Positions 23,314 through 32,508 of a stretch of 49,910 nt of DNA are shown here, in pieces. Numbering within the stretch: the first letter of the stretch is position 1; each line of letters opens with the position of its first letter. Made by a program: the position numbers and the translations under genes. Under the pieces are notes generated by a model. It was not told the DNA's origin. It made no database searches and worked only from the letters and a program-made list of their open reading frames with translations. Origin of the DNA: Micrococcales bacterium (lineage in GTDB: Bacteria > Actinomycetota > Actinomycetes > S36-B12 > GCA-2699445); contig PAAU01000068.1 of the NCBI GenBank assembly GCA_002699445.1, forward strand, positions 1 through 49,910, written 5' to 3'.

Positions 23314-25431
23314 CTACCGCAGGCTCGGATTCAGGTCGTGCTCAGTGGGCGCTCGGTACGGGTCGGGCTCAGTCGCTTTGACGGGCGCCACTACGTTGGG
23401 TAGAACCGTGTGGTCGACGCCCCAATCGGCAAGTGTCGCTCGTATTTGTTGCTCAGCGTTGTCGAGTTTCTCGGCAACGATACGTCGTTCTGCCCATTCG
23501 AGCTCTCGTTGCCGCAAGGCTCGCTCGATACGTTCCATCGTGGCGGGTTCGACATCAAATCCGTAACTGAGACGCACTATTTCGGGTATGTCCTTGCGGT
23601 AGTCGTGGGCATAAGCGTCGAAAACCCCAGGGGTCACGTCGTCGGCATTCAATAAATCGAGACCCACCAGGACGAAAGAAAACAGCGGGAACCATCGCAT
23701 TCCTTCGGGAACTCCGTCTGGTCGAGGATATTCATCAGAGAGCCAATAGGGACGCTGAATAGTCAGGATCGGCCCGAATTTTGGGATGGGGTCGTTGCCG
23801 TGAGTGAGCAGTACCACCCGAGCAGCTTGCGATAATTCAGCTGGGAGATCTTCGAACTCCTTGGCGGATTGGACTTCGACCACCATGCCCGCCGGGTCGA
23901 TTTCTTCCGGGTTGTGGAGCCAATCACGTCGCCACTTTGAGGCGTAGGGAGTGCCGAGAAACAGTGCTCGATCAATATCCAAGATATCGAAACCGGCAGT
24001 ACCCTCCTTCTCGAAAACGTCCAAAGCCGCCTGACTGCCAAGCGATTCGCCGAAGAGGAGAACCTTCGGTTGGTCAGCCTCCGGCATCGATCTGATTCGC
24101 CAGGCAAGTGCAGTCAGTAAGGCCAGTGTGCTCTCCCACGCGGTGCCGACCCGATCCAGCGACAGGAAAGACGGTCGCACCGAATACTGCACGCACACAC
24201 CCGCAACATCGCCTCCGGTCATGAGTTCGACGGACTCGGACGCGACGTAGTTTACGTAGCCGCTGCCGGTCGCGGAATACACCACGATGTAGGGCCGGTC
24301 GAAGGCTCCGAAACGTTCGAGTTCCTGCATGGCGAGGTACGCCCGAGAGTTGGGTGACGGCGCGGACTCATATCCGACGAAGACGCGAATCGGGTCAGTC
24401 GCTGGCTCACCAGTCACCTCTTCGATATCGCCAGCTGAAAGCGTCATATTGACGAACCTGCGTCCTTCGCGTCCGATGGTGCTCCAATCGATCTTGCTTC
24501 GTGGACCGCCGCTTACGCTTGCAGATGTCGGTCGGGACCGGTAGGCGGGTTCGATTGCGCTTCCGGCGCGTTCGGTTGCCGCGGTTGCAATCGCGATGGC
24601 GCGTTCGATACCGAGTGCGAGACCTCCGAGAGCTACTCCGTGCCCAATAGCTTTTGCTGCTGGGCTTAGTCCAGGCAGAGCCCAGCCCACCGCAGCGCCG
24701 ACTCCGGAAGCTACTGCATCCTCAACCCGGGACAACCCATAGAGGAGTAGGGATACTCCGGTACCCACCGCGATGGCCTGTAATGGTTGGACCAGACTCG
24801 CATTCCGAACGGGAATCCCGTACTGGTCGGTGTCGGTGGCCGTATCGAGTAGCCGACGAGAACGAGCAAGATGCAAAGCAGTTGCTGCGGCAGCACCGGT
24901 CGTCAGTACAACCGGCAAATTGACCGTTCCTGAATCGTGACGGCCCCGGACGGTATCTACTGCCCCGTCAACGCTGACCGCAACCGCACCCGCGGCCGCT
25001 CCAGTAGCCACCCGGAAAGAGGCGGTACGAGCAGCAGCACGCCAGATTCCCTCGTCATCATGCTGTCGAAGGACTTTGCGAACACTTAAGGCCATACCGA
25101 ATGCGGTGACATCGGCGGCCAATACCGCCGCACGACGCAGATGTTCGCTGCGCTGGTATCCACCGATCGCTCTATCAGCTATCGCTTCCAAAGAGGATTG
25201 CAAAGTTGCCGTAAGCCCGTAGCTAATGGCGCCAGCGAGGCCCGTGGCTACTGCCTGTTGAACCGTGGTTCGGGGCAAGAGCGAGGTTTCGAATGATGGG
25301 CTAATGGCTGCGGTGCTGTGGACTAGGCCGGCGGCCTCAACCGTTGACACTCGGGCGCGAAGCAATCGGTAGCCAATATTCGCCATTGCTTTGCCAGATT
25401 CACGCCACTGCATAGCATCATTGTGCACCAC
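23314..25431 (-). CDS. Large membrane-associated alpha/beta hydrolase (Abhydrolase_9 type)
   Basis: The 705-residue protein has an N-terminal half rich in Ala and Gly with several weak membrane helices (about 55-290), as in the Abhydrolase_9 N-terminal domain. A C-terminal hydrolase domain (about 310-690) follows, with VFVGYESAPS, TGSGYVNY and the nucleophile elbow GESLGS (S463). This two-part layout is typical of actinobacterial proteins, including mycobacteria. The substrate is unknown, perhaps a lipid or ester at the membrane. It may start at GTG 25431 or ATG 25413. It is divergent from a transporter gene. Confidence 0.78.
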   Translation of the reverse strand: MVHNDAMQWRESGKAMANIGYRLLRARVSTVEAAGLVHSTAAISPSFETSLLPRTTVQQAVATGLAGAISYGLTATLQSSLEAIADRAIGGYQRSEHLRRAAVLAADVTAFGMALSVRKVLRQHDDEGIWRAAARTASFRVATGAAAGAVAVSVDGAVDTVRGRHDSGTVNLPVVLTTGAAAATALHLARSRRLLDTATDTDQYGIPVRNASLVQPLQAIAVGTGVSLLLYGLSRVEDAVASGVGAAVGWALPGLSPAAKAIGHGVALGGLALGIERAIAIATAATERAGSAIEPAYRSRPTSASVSGGPRSKIDWSTIGREGRRFVNMTLSAGDIEEVTGEPATDPIRVFVGYESAPSPNSRAYLAMQELERFGAFDRPYIVVYSATGSGYVNYVASESVELMTGGDVAGVCVQYSVRPSFLSLDRVGTAWESTLALLTALAWRIRSMPEADQPKVLLFGESLGSQAALDVFEKEGTAGFDILDIDRALFLGTPYASKWRRDWLHNPEEIDPAGMVVEVQSAKEFEDLPAELSQAARVVLLTHGNDPIPKFGPILTIQRPYWLSDEYPRPDGVPEGMRWFPLFSFVLVGLDLLNADDVTPGVFDAYAHDYRKDIPEIVRLSYGFDVEPATMERIERALRQRELEWAERRIVAEKLDNAEQQIRATLADWGVDHTVLPNVVAPVKATEPDPYRAPTEHDLNPSLR

Positions 25432-25527
25432 CGTGACTACGGTTACGGGACGGTAGGGACTGCGCTGGTGAGCGGCGCCTCTTGATGACCGGCCATCAAC
25501 GCTCTCACGGACCGGTTGGAGGGATCA

Positions 25528-26493
25528 ATGAGTGGCTACGAGCGGTTCGCGAAGTGGCTGCTGCCGTTGGGAGTTGTCGGAGCCCTGGTGATGGGTTTGA
25601 TCTGGCCCGGTCCAGGAGAGTCGCTCGGGGAAATAGAACTGGGCCCGTTGGATGTCACCGCAATCACCGTGATCATCATTTTTCTCGTAAGCGGGGTGGC
25701 ATTGCGGGGCGCCCGAGTGCAGCGGGAGTCACTCTCCCGAGCGATAGTGGTGGTTTTGCTCCTGAACCTGATCGTTGCTCCGCTCATGGCGGGAGCCTTC
25801 TTGGCGATAGTTCCACTGGCGAGCGGATTGGCCTTTGGTATCGCCGCTATGGCGTCGGTTCCAACAACGCTAAGTTCAGCTGCGGTGTTGACGCAGGTCG
25901 CTGGCGGAGATCGTGTCTGGGGTGCCACCCTGACGGTCTTGTGCGTTTTCACTGGCGCCTTGACGGCGCCGATCGCGGTCTCACTCCTCCTCCGAACCGA
26001 AGCAACGATTCCGACCGGTTCGTTGTTGCTTCGGCTCATCCTCTTGGTGCTGGTTCCGCTTGGAGTTGGCTATGGATTAGCACGGTTGACAAGTTGGCAA
26101 GTGAACCGAGTGTGGCGGGTGGTGCCTTCCCTTGGTGTCGTAGTTCTAGCGTGGATCACCGTGTCGGAATCAGCTGAGTCAATTCAGGCAACGCCCGGCG
26201 GGCAACTGCTCGTGGTGGGAGCGCTGGTAATCGGTGCCCACGTGGTCATGCTTTTTCTCGCTCGTATCGCTGCGCTCAGCCTGCCGCGAGATCGAGCAGT
26301 GGCGGTTTTTTTCGTGACCGCGCAAAAGACACTGCCGTTGGCGTTGACAGTGATCTCAGCCGTAGCGGTATTGGTCCCCGAACTGAGCGCAGTAGCGAGC
26401 CAGGCGGTCATCGTGGCGGTGATGTGGCATTTCGTACAGACCTTGGTCGACGGCACGATTGCAGCGAGATGGGGCAAGGATGTAGTCCACTGA
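25528..26493 (+). CDS. Bile acid:sodium symporter family transporter
   Basis: A 321-residue membrane protein with nine or so hydrophobic segments, matching the SBF-like family: LVSGVALRG, ASVPTTLSSAAVLTQVAGGD (the conserved crossover region), FFVTAQKTLPLALT. Such proteins export or import organic anions coupled to sodium. The start at ATG 25528 follows GGAGGG, which rules against the start four codons earlier. The substrate is unknown. It is followed by an alpha/beta hydrolase gene 47 bases downstream in the same direction. Confidence 0.8.
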   Translation: MSGYERFAKWLLPLGVVGALVMGLIWPGPGESLGEIELGPLDVTAITVIIIFLVSGVALRGARVQRESLSRAIVVVLLLNLIVAPLMAGAFLAIVPLASGLAFGIAAMASVPTTLSSAAVLTQVAGGDRVWGATLTVLCVFTGALTAPIAVSLLLRTEATIPTGSLLLRLILLVLVPLGVGYGLARLTSWQVNRVWRVVPSLGVVVLAWITVSESAESIQATPGGQLLVVGALVIGAHVVMLFLARIAALSLPRDRAVAVFFVTAQKTLPLALTVISAVAVLVPELSAVASQAVIVAVMWHFVQTLVDGTIAARWGKDVVH

Positions 26494-26540
26494 GCGGTAG
26501 CCCGATTCGCGGTGAGAAACCGGCCGCCTAGGCTGGGGCT

Positions 26541-27401
26541 ATGAGATCTTTCTCCCACGATCGTTTGGTTTTCGAGGTCAAGGATGAGGGACCCGAAGAC
26601 GGAATCCCGGTAGTGCTGTTGCACGGCTTTCCGCAGGATGCCACCAGTTGGGATGGTGTCGTCGAGCCATTACAGAAAGCGGGCTATCGCACATTGGCGA
26701 TGAATCAGCGTGGCTACTCCCCTGATGCGCGCCCCAACGGAGCAACGAACTACAGTTCTGCGCGCCTTGTGGACGATGTAGTGGCATTGCTGGACGCCGC
26801 CAGTATTGACGAGGCCCACATCGTGGGACACGACTGGGGTGGTGCGGTGGCCTGGCTCCTTGCGTCGGAGTACCCGGAACGAGTGAACACGCTCACGGTG
26901 TTGTCGACTCCCCACCCAGCCGCTATGCGCGCAGTCGCCCTGCGTAGCACTCAGTTGCTTTCTTCCTGGTACATGGCCGTGTTCCAGCTACGGTGGACGA
27001 GCGAACAGATTCTTCACCCCGGAGGTCCACTGTGGCGGACCCTGATGCGGGGTCTCCCCCGACACCAGGCGCAGCATTACACGGAAAGAATGCAGCTGCC
27101 CGGCGCTCTCACCGCGGCGCTGAATTGGTACCGAGCATTACCTAGAGAACTGGTCCGACCGACAGTACGAGTTCATCGGATCAAACGGCCCACCCTCTAT
27201 ATCTGGGGAGATAGGGACCCGGCGCTCGGCCGAGCAGCAGCAGTGGCCACCGGTGATTTTGTGTCAGGGGACTACACCTTCGTGATTTTGAGGGGCGTTG
27301 GTCATTGGATTCCGGAAACCGCGGCAGCGCCGGTGGTGAGCCGAATCCTAGAGTTCTGGGGTCATGAGTCAGCACAATCCCCAACGACGGTTTCTACCTG
27401 A
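26541..27401 (+). CDS. Alpha/beta hydrolase, epoxide hydrolase-like
   Basis: A 286-residue soluble hydrolase: VVLLHGFPQD (oxyanion loop), HIVGHDWGGAVAW (nucleophile D in GHDWGG, as in epoxide hydrolases and haloalkane dehalogenases), WGDRDPAL (acid) and GVGHWIPE (catalytic His). Because the nucleophile is Asp and the fold start is HGFP, an epoxide hydrolase is most likely; the substrate is open. Its last 40 bases overlap the end of the convergent SDR gene. Confidence 0.85.
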   Translation: MRSFSHDRLVFEVKDEGPEDGIPVVLLHGFPQDATSWDGVVEPLQKAGYRTLAMNQRGYSPDARPNGATNYSSARLVDDVVALLDAASIDEAHIVGHDWGGAVAWLLASEYPERVNTLTVLSTPHPAAMRAVALRSTQLLSSWYMAVFQLRWTSEQILHPGGPLWRTLMRGLPRHQAQHYTERMQLPGALTAALNWYRALPRELVRPTVRVHRIKRPTLYIWGDRDPALGRAAAVATGDFVSGDYTFVILRGVGHWIPETAAAPVVSRILEFWGHESAQSPTTVST

Positions 27402-28345
27402 TCGGTAACAAGTCGAAACAGTTCGCTTTGCTCCGACTCGCTCGTTCGGGTGGACGGCAATCGGTGAATACTGCGCGGACGTCGATCGAGCCAGAAGTTG
27501 CCGCTACCCAGCTCGGACTGCGGTGCTACGACGAGCCACACCAGAGTGTCGGCACCTTCATCGGGGTTTCGTAAAACCGCTTTGGTGATGCGGTAGAACC
27601 CGGGCAGCGACGAACGTACGCCCGGCGTATCGGCCCAACCAGGGTGCATGGAGTGAAAGGAAACTCTGGTGTCGGCGTACTTGCGGGACCATTGTTGTAC
27701 TAGTTCGACCTGTGCTCGCTTCGCCCGAGCGTAGGCGCGGACTCCGTCATATTCCTTCCTTCCAAACTCCATTGCGTTGGGTCGAAGTGGTTCGGTGTAC
27801 ATGCCTCCCGAAGAGACCACAACAACTCGACCACCTGGACTCAATTGGGGCAGTAGCCGCTCGGTCATCAGCTGAGGTGCCAAGACTTGTGCCGTGTAGG
27901 TCTGTTCGTGAGCGTTGGTCGCTTGGTACTGATGAACAAGCGCCCCAGCATTGTGGACCAATGCGTCGATACTGCCCTCAGGAAAGGTATCGAGCATGCG
28001 GCTGACTGCGCACAGATCGGTGAGATCTGCGATGTGCGCTGTGACCGTTATTGCTCCGGGACGTTGAGAGAGATCTTCGGCGGCATGCCGAGTTCGTTCC
28101 GCGTCGCGACCGACAATGTGCAACTCTGCGCCCAAATCCACCATTGTTCGCGCGGCTGCCGCGCCGATACCGGATGTTGCGCCAGTAAGGACCACTCGGC
28201 GACCCTGAAAGTTTTCAGATCGGGCAACGTTCTCTAACGACTCCCAACGAGACATACCTTTGCGAGCCCGGTACCCAAGCTTGGTGAAGCTCCCGACGAT
28301 ACTGACCTCTAGGACTTGATCGGCCAAGTCGGATGGCGACTTCAT
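27362..28345 (-). CDS. Short-chain dehydrogenase/reductase, DHRS12-like
   Basis: A 327-residue NAD(P)-dependent oxidoreductase with TGATSGIG (cofactor loop), HNAGAL, VVVSSGGMY (catalytic Ser) and YARAKRAQ (catalytic YxxxK). The long N-terminal extension of about 50 residues (FTKLGYRARKGMSRW) is seen in DHRS12-like members. The ATG overlaps the stop of an SRPBCC gene by four bases, making a three-gene operon with two lipid- or hydrophobe-binding SRPBCC proteins. A role in modifying a hydrophobic alcohol or ketone is inferred. Confidence 0.85.
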   Translation of the reverse strand: MKSPSDLADQVLEVSIVGSFTKLGYRARKGMSRWESLENVARSENFQGRRVVLTGATSGIGAAAARTMVDLGAELHIVGRDAERTRHAAEDLSQRPGAITVTAHIADLTDLCAVSRMLDTFPEGSIDALVHNAGALVHQYQATNAHEQTYTAQVLAPQLMTERLLPQLSPGGRVVVVSSGGMYTEPLRPNAMEFGRKEYDGVRAYARAKRAQVELVQQWSRKYADTRVSFHSMHPGWADTPGVRSSLPGFYRITKAVLRNPDEGADTLVWLVVAPQSELGSGNFWLDRRPRSIHRLPSTRTSESEQSELFRLVTDQVETVVGDCADS

Positions 28346-28806
28346 CCCCTGATCCGAGCCGGATCCGCCATTGCCGCTACTAGTCCTGACTCTGCCCTTC
28401 GCCCGATGACCTGAAATGCCAGGCGCAGTAGAGGGTCAAACAGTCGCCGGACGCCAGCGAGCTGAAGCTCAGCGTCGTAGGTGACCTCGCTACCGGACGC
28501 AGCAGGCCGAACCGTGATCAGATCAAGACTCACGAAGTCACGATTTTCGGCGCGAAGCGAGATGCTACCCGCGGATTTCTCAGTTGGTGGCTTGGCGGAG
28601 AGGACGTGGTAGTCGAGCCAAATGCGACGGGGTCCGAAAGGCACTAGTAGCCGGTAAACGGCGCCGGCTTGAGCCGATTCTCCCGAGACTAACGAAGCAT
28701 CAAGAACCCCCGGATCCCAATCCACAATGTTACTGAAGTCAGCGAGGTAGGAATAGACAGTCGCTGCGTCGGAAGTCGAGGTGACTGTCGTAGCAAATCG
28801 GGCCAT
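28342..28806 (-). CDS. SRPBCC family protein
   Basis: A 154-residue START-like/polyketide cyclase-type protein. It starts with the typical strand-helix pattern (ATVYSYLADFSNIVDWDPGV) and keeps a hydrophobic cavity fold to the C-terminal helix (LLRLAFQVIGRRAESGL). Such proteins bind hydrophobic ligands. It overlaps the upstream SRPBCC gene by one base (TAATG) and the downstream SDR gene by four, so all three are co-translated. Confidence 0.8.
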   Translation of the reverse strand: MARFATTVTSTSDAATVYSYLADFSNIVDWDPGVLDASLVSGESAQAGAVYRLLVPFGPRRIWLDYHVLSAKPPTEKSAGSISLRAENRDFVSLDLITVRPAASGSEVTYDAELQLAGVRRLFDPLLRLAFQVIGRRAESGLVAAMADPARIRG

Positions 28807-29288
28807 TAGACGCGGACCGGGTAACCGTCGTTGCTAGTTTCCAGCTGTTGCGCGAGTTTGGTGAGGGAACGTCGCACAGCCCATCGACTCACTGGACTGG
28901 AGAGAATCCATAGCAATCGACCCAAGGCTCCGCCGGGAATCCTTAAATCCTCATTCCAGGCAATCTCACTATTGGTCGTGCCTTGCGGCGTTACCGAGAA
29001 GGTCCCGCTGCCGCGAACGATTTTCCCGGTGTGAACTACGGTGACCGACCGGCCGGGTACCCAGTCAGAGACAACCATGGTGTCAAGGAAACCAACAGAT
29101 CCCCACGGAGTTCGAATGCCGGTGAAGGCTTCGAGCCGATCACCGACGCCCTTGCTCTGTGGACCCACAGATCGAACCTTGGTTGCCATCATCCAGGAGG
29201 ATTGACGTTCCCAGTCGGTGAGTGCGTCAAAGACGACAGGGGCAGGTGCTGAAACGGGGACACGAATGGTCATATCTGTGTTGCTCAC
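28806..29288 (-). CDS. SRPBCC family protein
   Basis: A 160-residue START-like protein: VSAPAPVVFDALTDWERQSSWM, a cavity strand set around RLEAFTGIRTP, and the C-terminal helix RRSLTKLAQQLE. It is related in fold, but not closely in sequence, to the next gene. The first gene of the SRPBCC-SRPBCC-SDR operon. The start is GTG 29288 or ATG 29273; AAAGGG just upstream is too close to the GTG and rather far from the ATG, so this is open. Confidence 0.8.
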   Translation of the reverse strand: MSNTDMTIRVPVSAPAPVVFDALTDWERQSSWMMATKVRSVGPQSKGVGDRLEAFTGIRTPWGSVGFLDTMVVSDWVPGRSVTVVHTGKIVRGSGTFSVTPQGTTNSEIAWNEDLRIPGGALGRLLWILSSPVSRWAVRRSLTKLAQQLETSNDGYPVRV

Positions 29289-29623
29289 CCTTTAAGAGTG
29301 ATGTCCGCGAGGGAGGAGAGCAACTTGAATGATGTACAACTGTGACCGCGGAGCACGTCCAGGGGAGAGTTCGGCCGTGCTCCGCGATGACCTTCACAGT
29401 GCCAGAGGCTGAGCCTGTCAAGGTCGCACCACGCCGGTTGACCGCATTCTTAACCTCGCGAGAGTCGTCGATTTCCCGTCTATTGGCGGGCAATGTGGCC
29501 GATATCACTCGTGTTCTTGGGTTGAGCGGATCGGCAGTGGGAATCACGACAGCGACGACTAGGTTTAGCCACCGAACCGATGAGAGTTGAGTGGCAAACA
29601 TTCTCCTGCGAAAGGAGTAAAAC
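29289..29623. other. Intergenic region between divergent genes, with a strong hairpin
   Basis: These 335 bases separate the SRPBCC operon and the M23 peptidase gene. A long nested hairpin occupies 29339-29400: ACTGTGA/TCACAGT outside and CGCGGAGCACG/CGTGCTCCGCG inside, around an 18-base loop. The remaining 220 bases up to the peptidase gene contain a plus-strand frame of 82 codons that runs through the hairpin and has no ribosome binding site, so I do not call it. The promoters of both genes must lie here. Confidence 0.5.
29339..29400. other. Nested inverted repeat (structured RNA or intergenic control element)
   Basis: Inner arms of 11 bases (29347-29357 and 29376-29386) are perfect, and outer arms ACTGTGA (29339-29345) and TCACAGT (29394-29400) are also perfect, separated by one and seven unpaired bases. 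It lies upstream of both divergent genes, so it is not an ordinary terminator of either. There is no T-run. It could be a 5' UTR element of the peptidase gene or part of a small RNA. Confidence 0.45.
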
Positions 29624-30355
29624 ATGCTTCGCTTTTTGTCGGATCACCGTGGTCAAGCTTTGTTGACCGGTGCGATGACCGGTCTAGGACTCATACTGGG
29701 ATCGCAAGTAGCTCAAGGAGCCGCTACTGATCTCGGCGGATCAGGTGAGATCCGCACATTAAACAGTTCCTCGGATCAAGACGCCAATGGAAGCTCCAAC
29801 GGTTTGATCACGGTAGGCGATTCACGAGTGGCGACAGATGGCCTCTTCATCCGTGCTGGCGACCGTCGATATGGGCAGGTGCGCGCTGAGGCTGACGTAC
29901 CGGGAACCGATCGATATGTAACCGGCGAACTAGAGAAGGGCTGGGCGGTACCGATGCAAGACTTTCGGGTTGGCCCGCTCTTCGGTCGCGTTGGTGGGCC
30001 GCATTCCGGGGGTGTCCACAGTGGTCTAGATCTCGGTGCCAATGCGAACACCCCGGTTCGTGCCATCACTGGTGGGAAAGTAGAGGTCGCGGGGTGGCAG
30101 GGAGCGGCCGGTCAGGCCGTGACGATCTTGACCAAAGACGGTAAGCGGATTCTCTATGGTCATCTCAACCGAACCGATGTGAAACAAGGAGACAACGTCA
30201 GTGCTGGGCAACGTATTGGTTTAGTCGGTTCAACCGGCAACTCCACCGGTCCCCATCTGCACATCGGAGTTACCAGAAAAGATGGCAGTCTGATGGACCC
30301 ATTGCGATGGATGGGAATCGAAGCAAAAGAACTAAAGAAACTCGGGCGAGACTAA
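29624..30355 (+). CDS. Secreted M23 family peptidase (peptidoglycan hydrolase-like)
   Basis: The 243-residue protein has a signal or anchor segment (residues about 12-35), a variable region, and a C-terminal M23/LysM-less peptidase domain with HSGLDLG (zinc His and Asp), LYGHL and PHLHIG (zinc His). Such enzymes cut peptide cross-bridges in the wall or act as activators. AAAGGAG precedes the ATG. The stop is one base from the stop of the convergent acidic membrane protein gene. The long leader carries the hairpin described at 29339-29400. Confidence 0.88.
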   Translation: MLRFLSDHRGQALLTGAMTGLGLILGSQVAQGAATDLGGSGEIRTLNSSSDQDANGSSNGLITVGDSRVATDGLFIRAGDRRYGQVRAEADVPGTDRYVTGELEKGWAVPMQDFRVGPLFGRVGGPHSGGVHSGLDLGANANTPVRAITGGKVEVAGWQGAAGQAVTILTKDGKRILYGHLNRTDVKQGDNVSAGQRIGLVGSTGNSTGPHLHIGVTRKDGSLMDPLRWMGIEAKELKKLGRD

Positions 30356-30356
30356 A

Positions 30357-31409
30357 TCAGTCGCTGGATTCGTCTTTCTTTTTCTTATCTGAATCCGGCT
30401 CCGTCATCTCTTCGATCGACTCAAGTAGCTTGTCGAACTTGGGAATTTTGAAGGAGAACCGGCTCTCCCTCTTAAGCTTTTTCGGCATCTTTTCAACGTC
30501 ATCTAATTTCACGCCGGGACATTCATGCGTGATGTCATGCCGCTCCTCAGTTCGACCGTTGGGACCTTCCACCCAAACGAGCAGTTGTGCGGTACGGCTG
30601 GTCGGAATGCCGCGGATCATATTTGACCAGTCGCCTTCCACCTCATAGAGCGGATAACTTCGAATATAGCCCTCTGCTGGGACAGTCAAGCGAGCCATTG
30701 CCCGATCGACTTGCCCCTTCACTACGTAGACGTTGATGCTCGTTGCGAAAAAGGGTGGACACGTACCCTGCTGAGTATCAAAAACTTGGACAGCGATCTT
30801 CGGAGGTTTACCGACATTTTCGCGCTTTACCTTTGTGACTGATTCGGATTGCTCGTTCGACTCTGCGGCGTCGTTCGACTCATCTCCCGAGGAAGGTTTG
30901 CTATCAGTGACTACGTCTTCGGCTGCGGCGGCGGGGTTTCGGGGCTCGGCTAATTGGCTACTATCGGTTAAGCCCAGACCCCAGGCGACCAGCGCGACCG
31001 CCAGGCACGCGGCTGCGACCCCACCCAACACCTTCCACCAAGAAGTACTGCGGACCGGAGTTCCCTCATCTTCACTGTCGTTTTCGGAGGTATCTTCGAA
31101 CCGTTGCCTCGGTTCCTCATCGTCGAGAACGAACCCCAGTAGCTCGGGTAGGTGCTCAGCCTCCTCGCTTCGGTCTGAGAGGATCTCCGTCGGTTGATCG
31201 GAGGAACCGAGATCGCGATTCGTATCGTGGTCAGTAGACGAGTTCGATTCGTCACTAGCGGCGATTACCTCAGTATGTTGGTCCTGGGAATCTGATGGGG
31301 TTCCGTCGTCAGAGGATCCGCCCTCGGCAAGGGTATGCTCGCGAGGCTGCTCTTCTGGTTCGGAGTTGGGAGTTTCCTCTTCCGACTCCTCATACTTCCC
31401 ATCGGCCAC
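30357..31409 (-). CDS. Acidic single-pass membrane protein of unknown function
   Basis: A 350-residue protein. Residues 1-120 are very acidic and low in complexity (E, D, S, T), one membrane helix follows (about 124-146, WWKVLGGVAAACLAVALVAWGLGL), then a second Ser/Asp/Glu-rich linker and a folded extracytoplasmic domain (about 200-315) with Cys in GTCPPFF and THECPG. The tail is lysine-rich (KKKKDESSD). This layout suggests a disordered cytoplasmic head and an external sensor or binding domain. No family is recognised. It starts at GTG 31409. Confidence 0.6.
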   Translation of the reverse strand: MADGKYEESEEETPNSEPEEQPREHTLAEGGSSDDGTPSDSQDQHTEVIAASDESNSSTDHDTNRDLGSSDQPTEILSDRSEEAEHLPELLGFVLDDEEPRQRFEDTSENDSEDEGTPVRSTSWWKVLGGVAAACLAVALVAWGLGLTDSSQLAEPRNPAAAAEDVVTDSKPSSGDESNDAAESNEQSESVTKVKRENVGKPPKIAVQVFDTQQGTCPPFFATSINVYVVKGQVDRAMARLTVPAEGYIRSYPLYEVEGDWSNMIRGIPTSRTAQLLVWVEGPNGRTEERHDITHECPGVKLDDVEKMPKKLKRESRFSFKIPKFDKLLESIEEMTEPDSDKKKKDESSD

Positions 31410-31482
31410 AGGGCTACAGTAATCGCTGTCGGATGATCGTTTGGGGTTTCGGTAGAACCGTGCGGAATAGTGAGTGAATTCC

Positions 31483-32448
31483 CTAAGGCCTCAAAACAAT
31501 CTTTCCCTGCACACGACGTTCGTCGAGCATTCGCAATGCTTCGTTTGCTTGTTCAAAAGTCAGCTCCGCGGCTATCGGTGGCCGCAATTGGCCGGAAACG
31601 ATACCCGGGTGCAAAGCGGACCACTGATCGGCTAGAAATCCAGGTCGAGCCAATGCGAAAGTCCCCCACGAGACACCAACAACTGCGATGTTATTAAGCA
31701 GGAGCCGATTCACCTTCACGCTTGGGATATCACCCGCGGTAAACCCGACGACTAGAAGCCGGCCTTCGGGAGACAAGCAGCGGAGCGAATCGGTAAATCG
31801 ATCACCGCCCACTGGATCAAGAACGATATCGGCGCCATTCCCGTTTGTGAGCTCCGCGATATTCTCCCGAAAACTCTCAACGAGAACCACTTCGTCAGCT
31901 CCGGCGGCTCGTGCAACCGGGATCTTCTCGTCGGTCGAAACCACGGCAATAGATCGGGCACCGCGCCACTTGAGAAACTGCAACGCTGCCGTTCCGACCC
32001 CACCGGCCGCCCCATGGACTACGACAGTGTCGTTGGCACTTAGCTGACCACGACGGTCAAGGGCGAACTCAACGGTCAAATAGTTCATAGGAAGCGCGGC
32101 TCCCTCGGCGAAGGAGACCCCATCTGGCAGTTTGTAAACCGCAGGTAGCGGCGCAACAGCCTGCTCCGCGAATCCACCAAGTAGTGCAAGTGCTGCAACT
32201 CGGTCTCCTTCTCGAAGAGCAGAATCAGTGGGAGCGGCAATAACAGTGCCTGCCACCTCTGATCCGGGGATGAAAGGTACGGGAGGCTTGAGTTGATACT
32301 GGCCACGGCTCAACAGAAGATCTGGGAAGGCAACGCCAGCCGCTTCCACCTGGATCAGTACATGGTCCTTAGGCTGTTTTGGTGCGGCTAATTCGGCGAG
32401 GTGAAGCGAGCCGGGGCCCGTGAGTTCGGAGATTTGGATTGCACGCAT
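31483..32448 (-). CDS. Zinc-independent MDR oxidoreductase (quinone oxidoreductase-like)
   Basis: A 321-residue NADPH-dependent enzyme of the medium-chain family: VAFPDLLLSRGQYQ, PFIPGSEVAGTV (substrate side), VHGAAGGVGTAALQFLKWRGA (nucleotide loop AAGGVG) and DPVGGDRF. The zinc-ligand Cys/His set is absent, as in quinone oxidoreductases and enoyl reductases. AGGTCAC lies before the ATG. Substrate unknown. It lies alone among envelope protein genes. Confidence 0.88.
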   Translation of the reverse strand: MRAIQISELTGPGSLHLAELAAPKQPKDHVLIQVEAAGVAFPDLLLSRGQYQLKPPVPFIPGSEVAGTVIAAPTDSALREGDRVAALALLGGFAEQAVAPLPAVYKLPDGVSFAEGAALPMNYLTVEFALDRRGQLSANDTVVVHGAAGGVGTAALQFLKWRGARSIAVVSTDEKIPVARAAGADEVVLVESFRENIAELTNGNGADIVLDPVGGDRFTDSLRCLSPEGRLLVVGFTAGDIPSVKVNRLLLNNIAVVGVSWGTFALARPGFLADQWSALHPGIVSGQLRPPIAAELTFEQANEALRMLDERRVQGKIVLRP

Positions 32449-32508
32449 GTGACCTATTTCCCTGTAGGTGGTGGGGCTCGGACCAAACGTTAGCGAACAA
32501 CGTAGTGG

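Noticed and set aside
29342-29590. 82-codon plus-strand frame upstream of the M23 peptidase gene
   Set aside because: It runs through the long hairpin and has no ribosome binding site or family resemblance.
29401-29623. Possible c-di-AMP (ydaO) riboswitch before the wall peptidase gene
   Set aside because: Such elements are known before wall hydrolase genes in actinobacteria, but the conserved blocks I would expect (such as GGGGTGAA) are not present.
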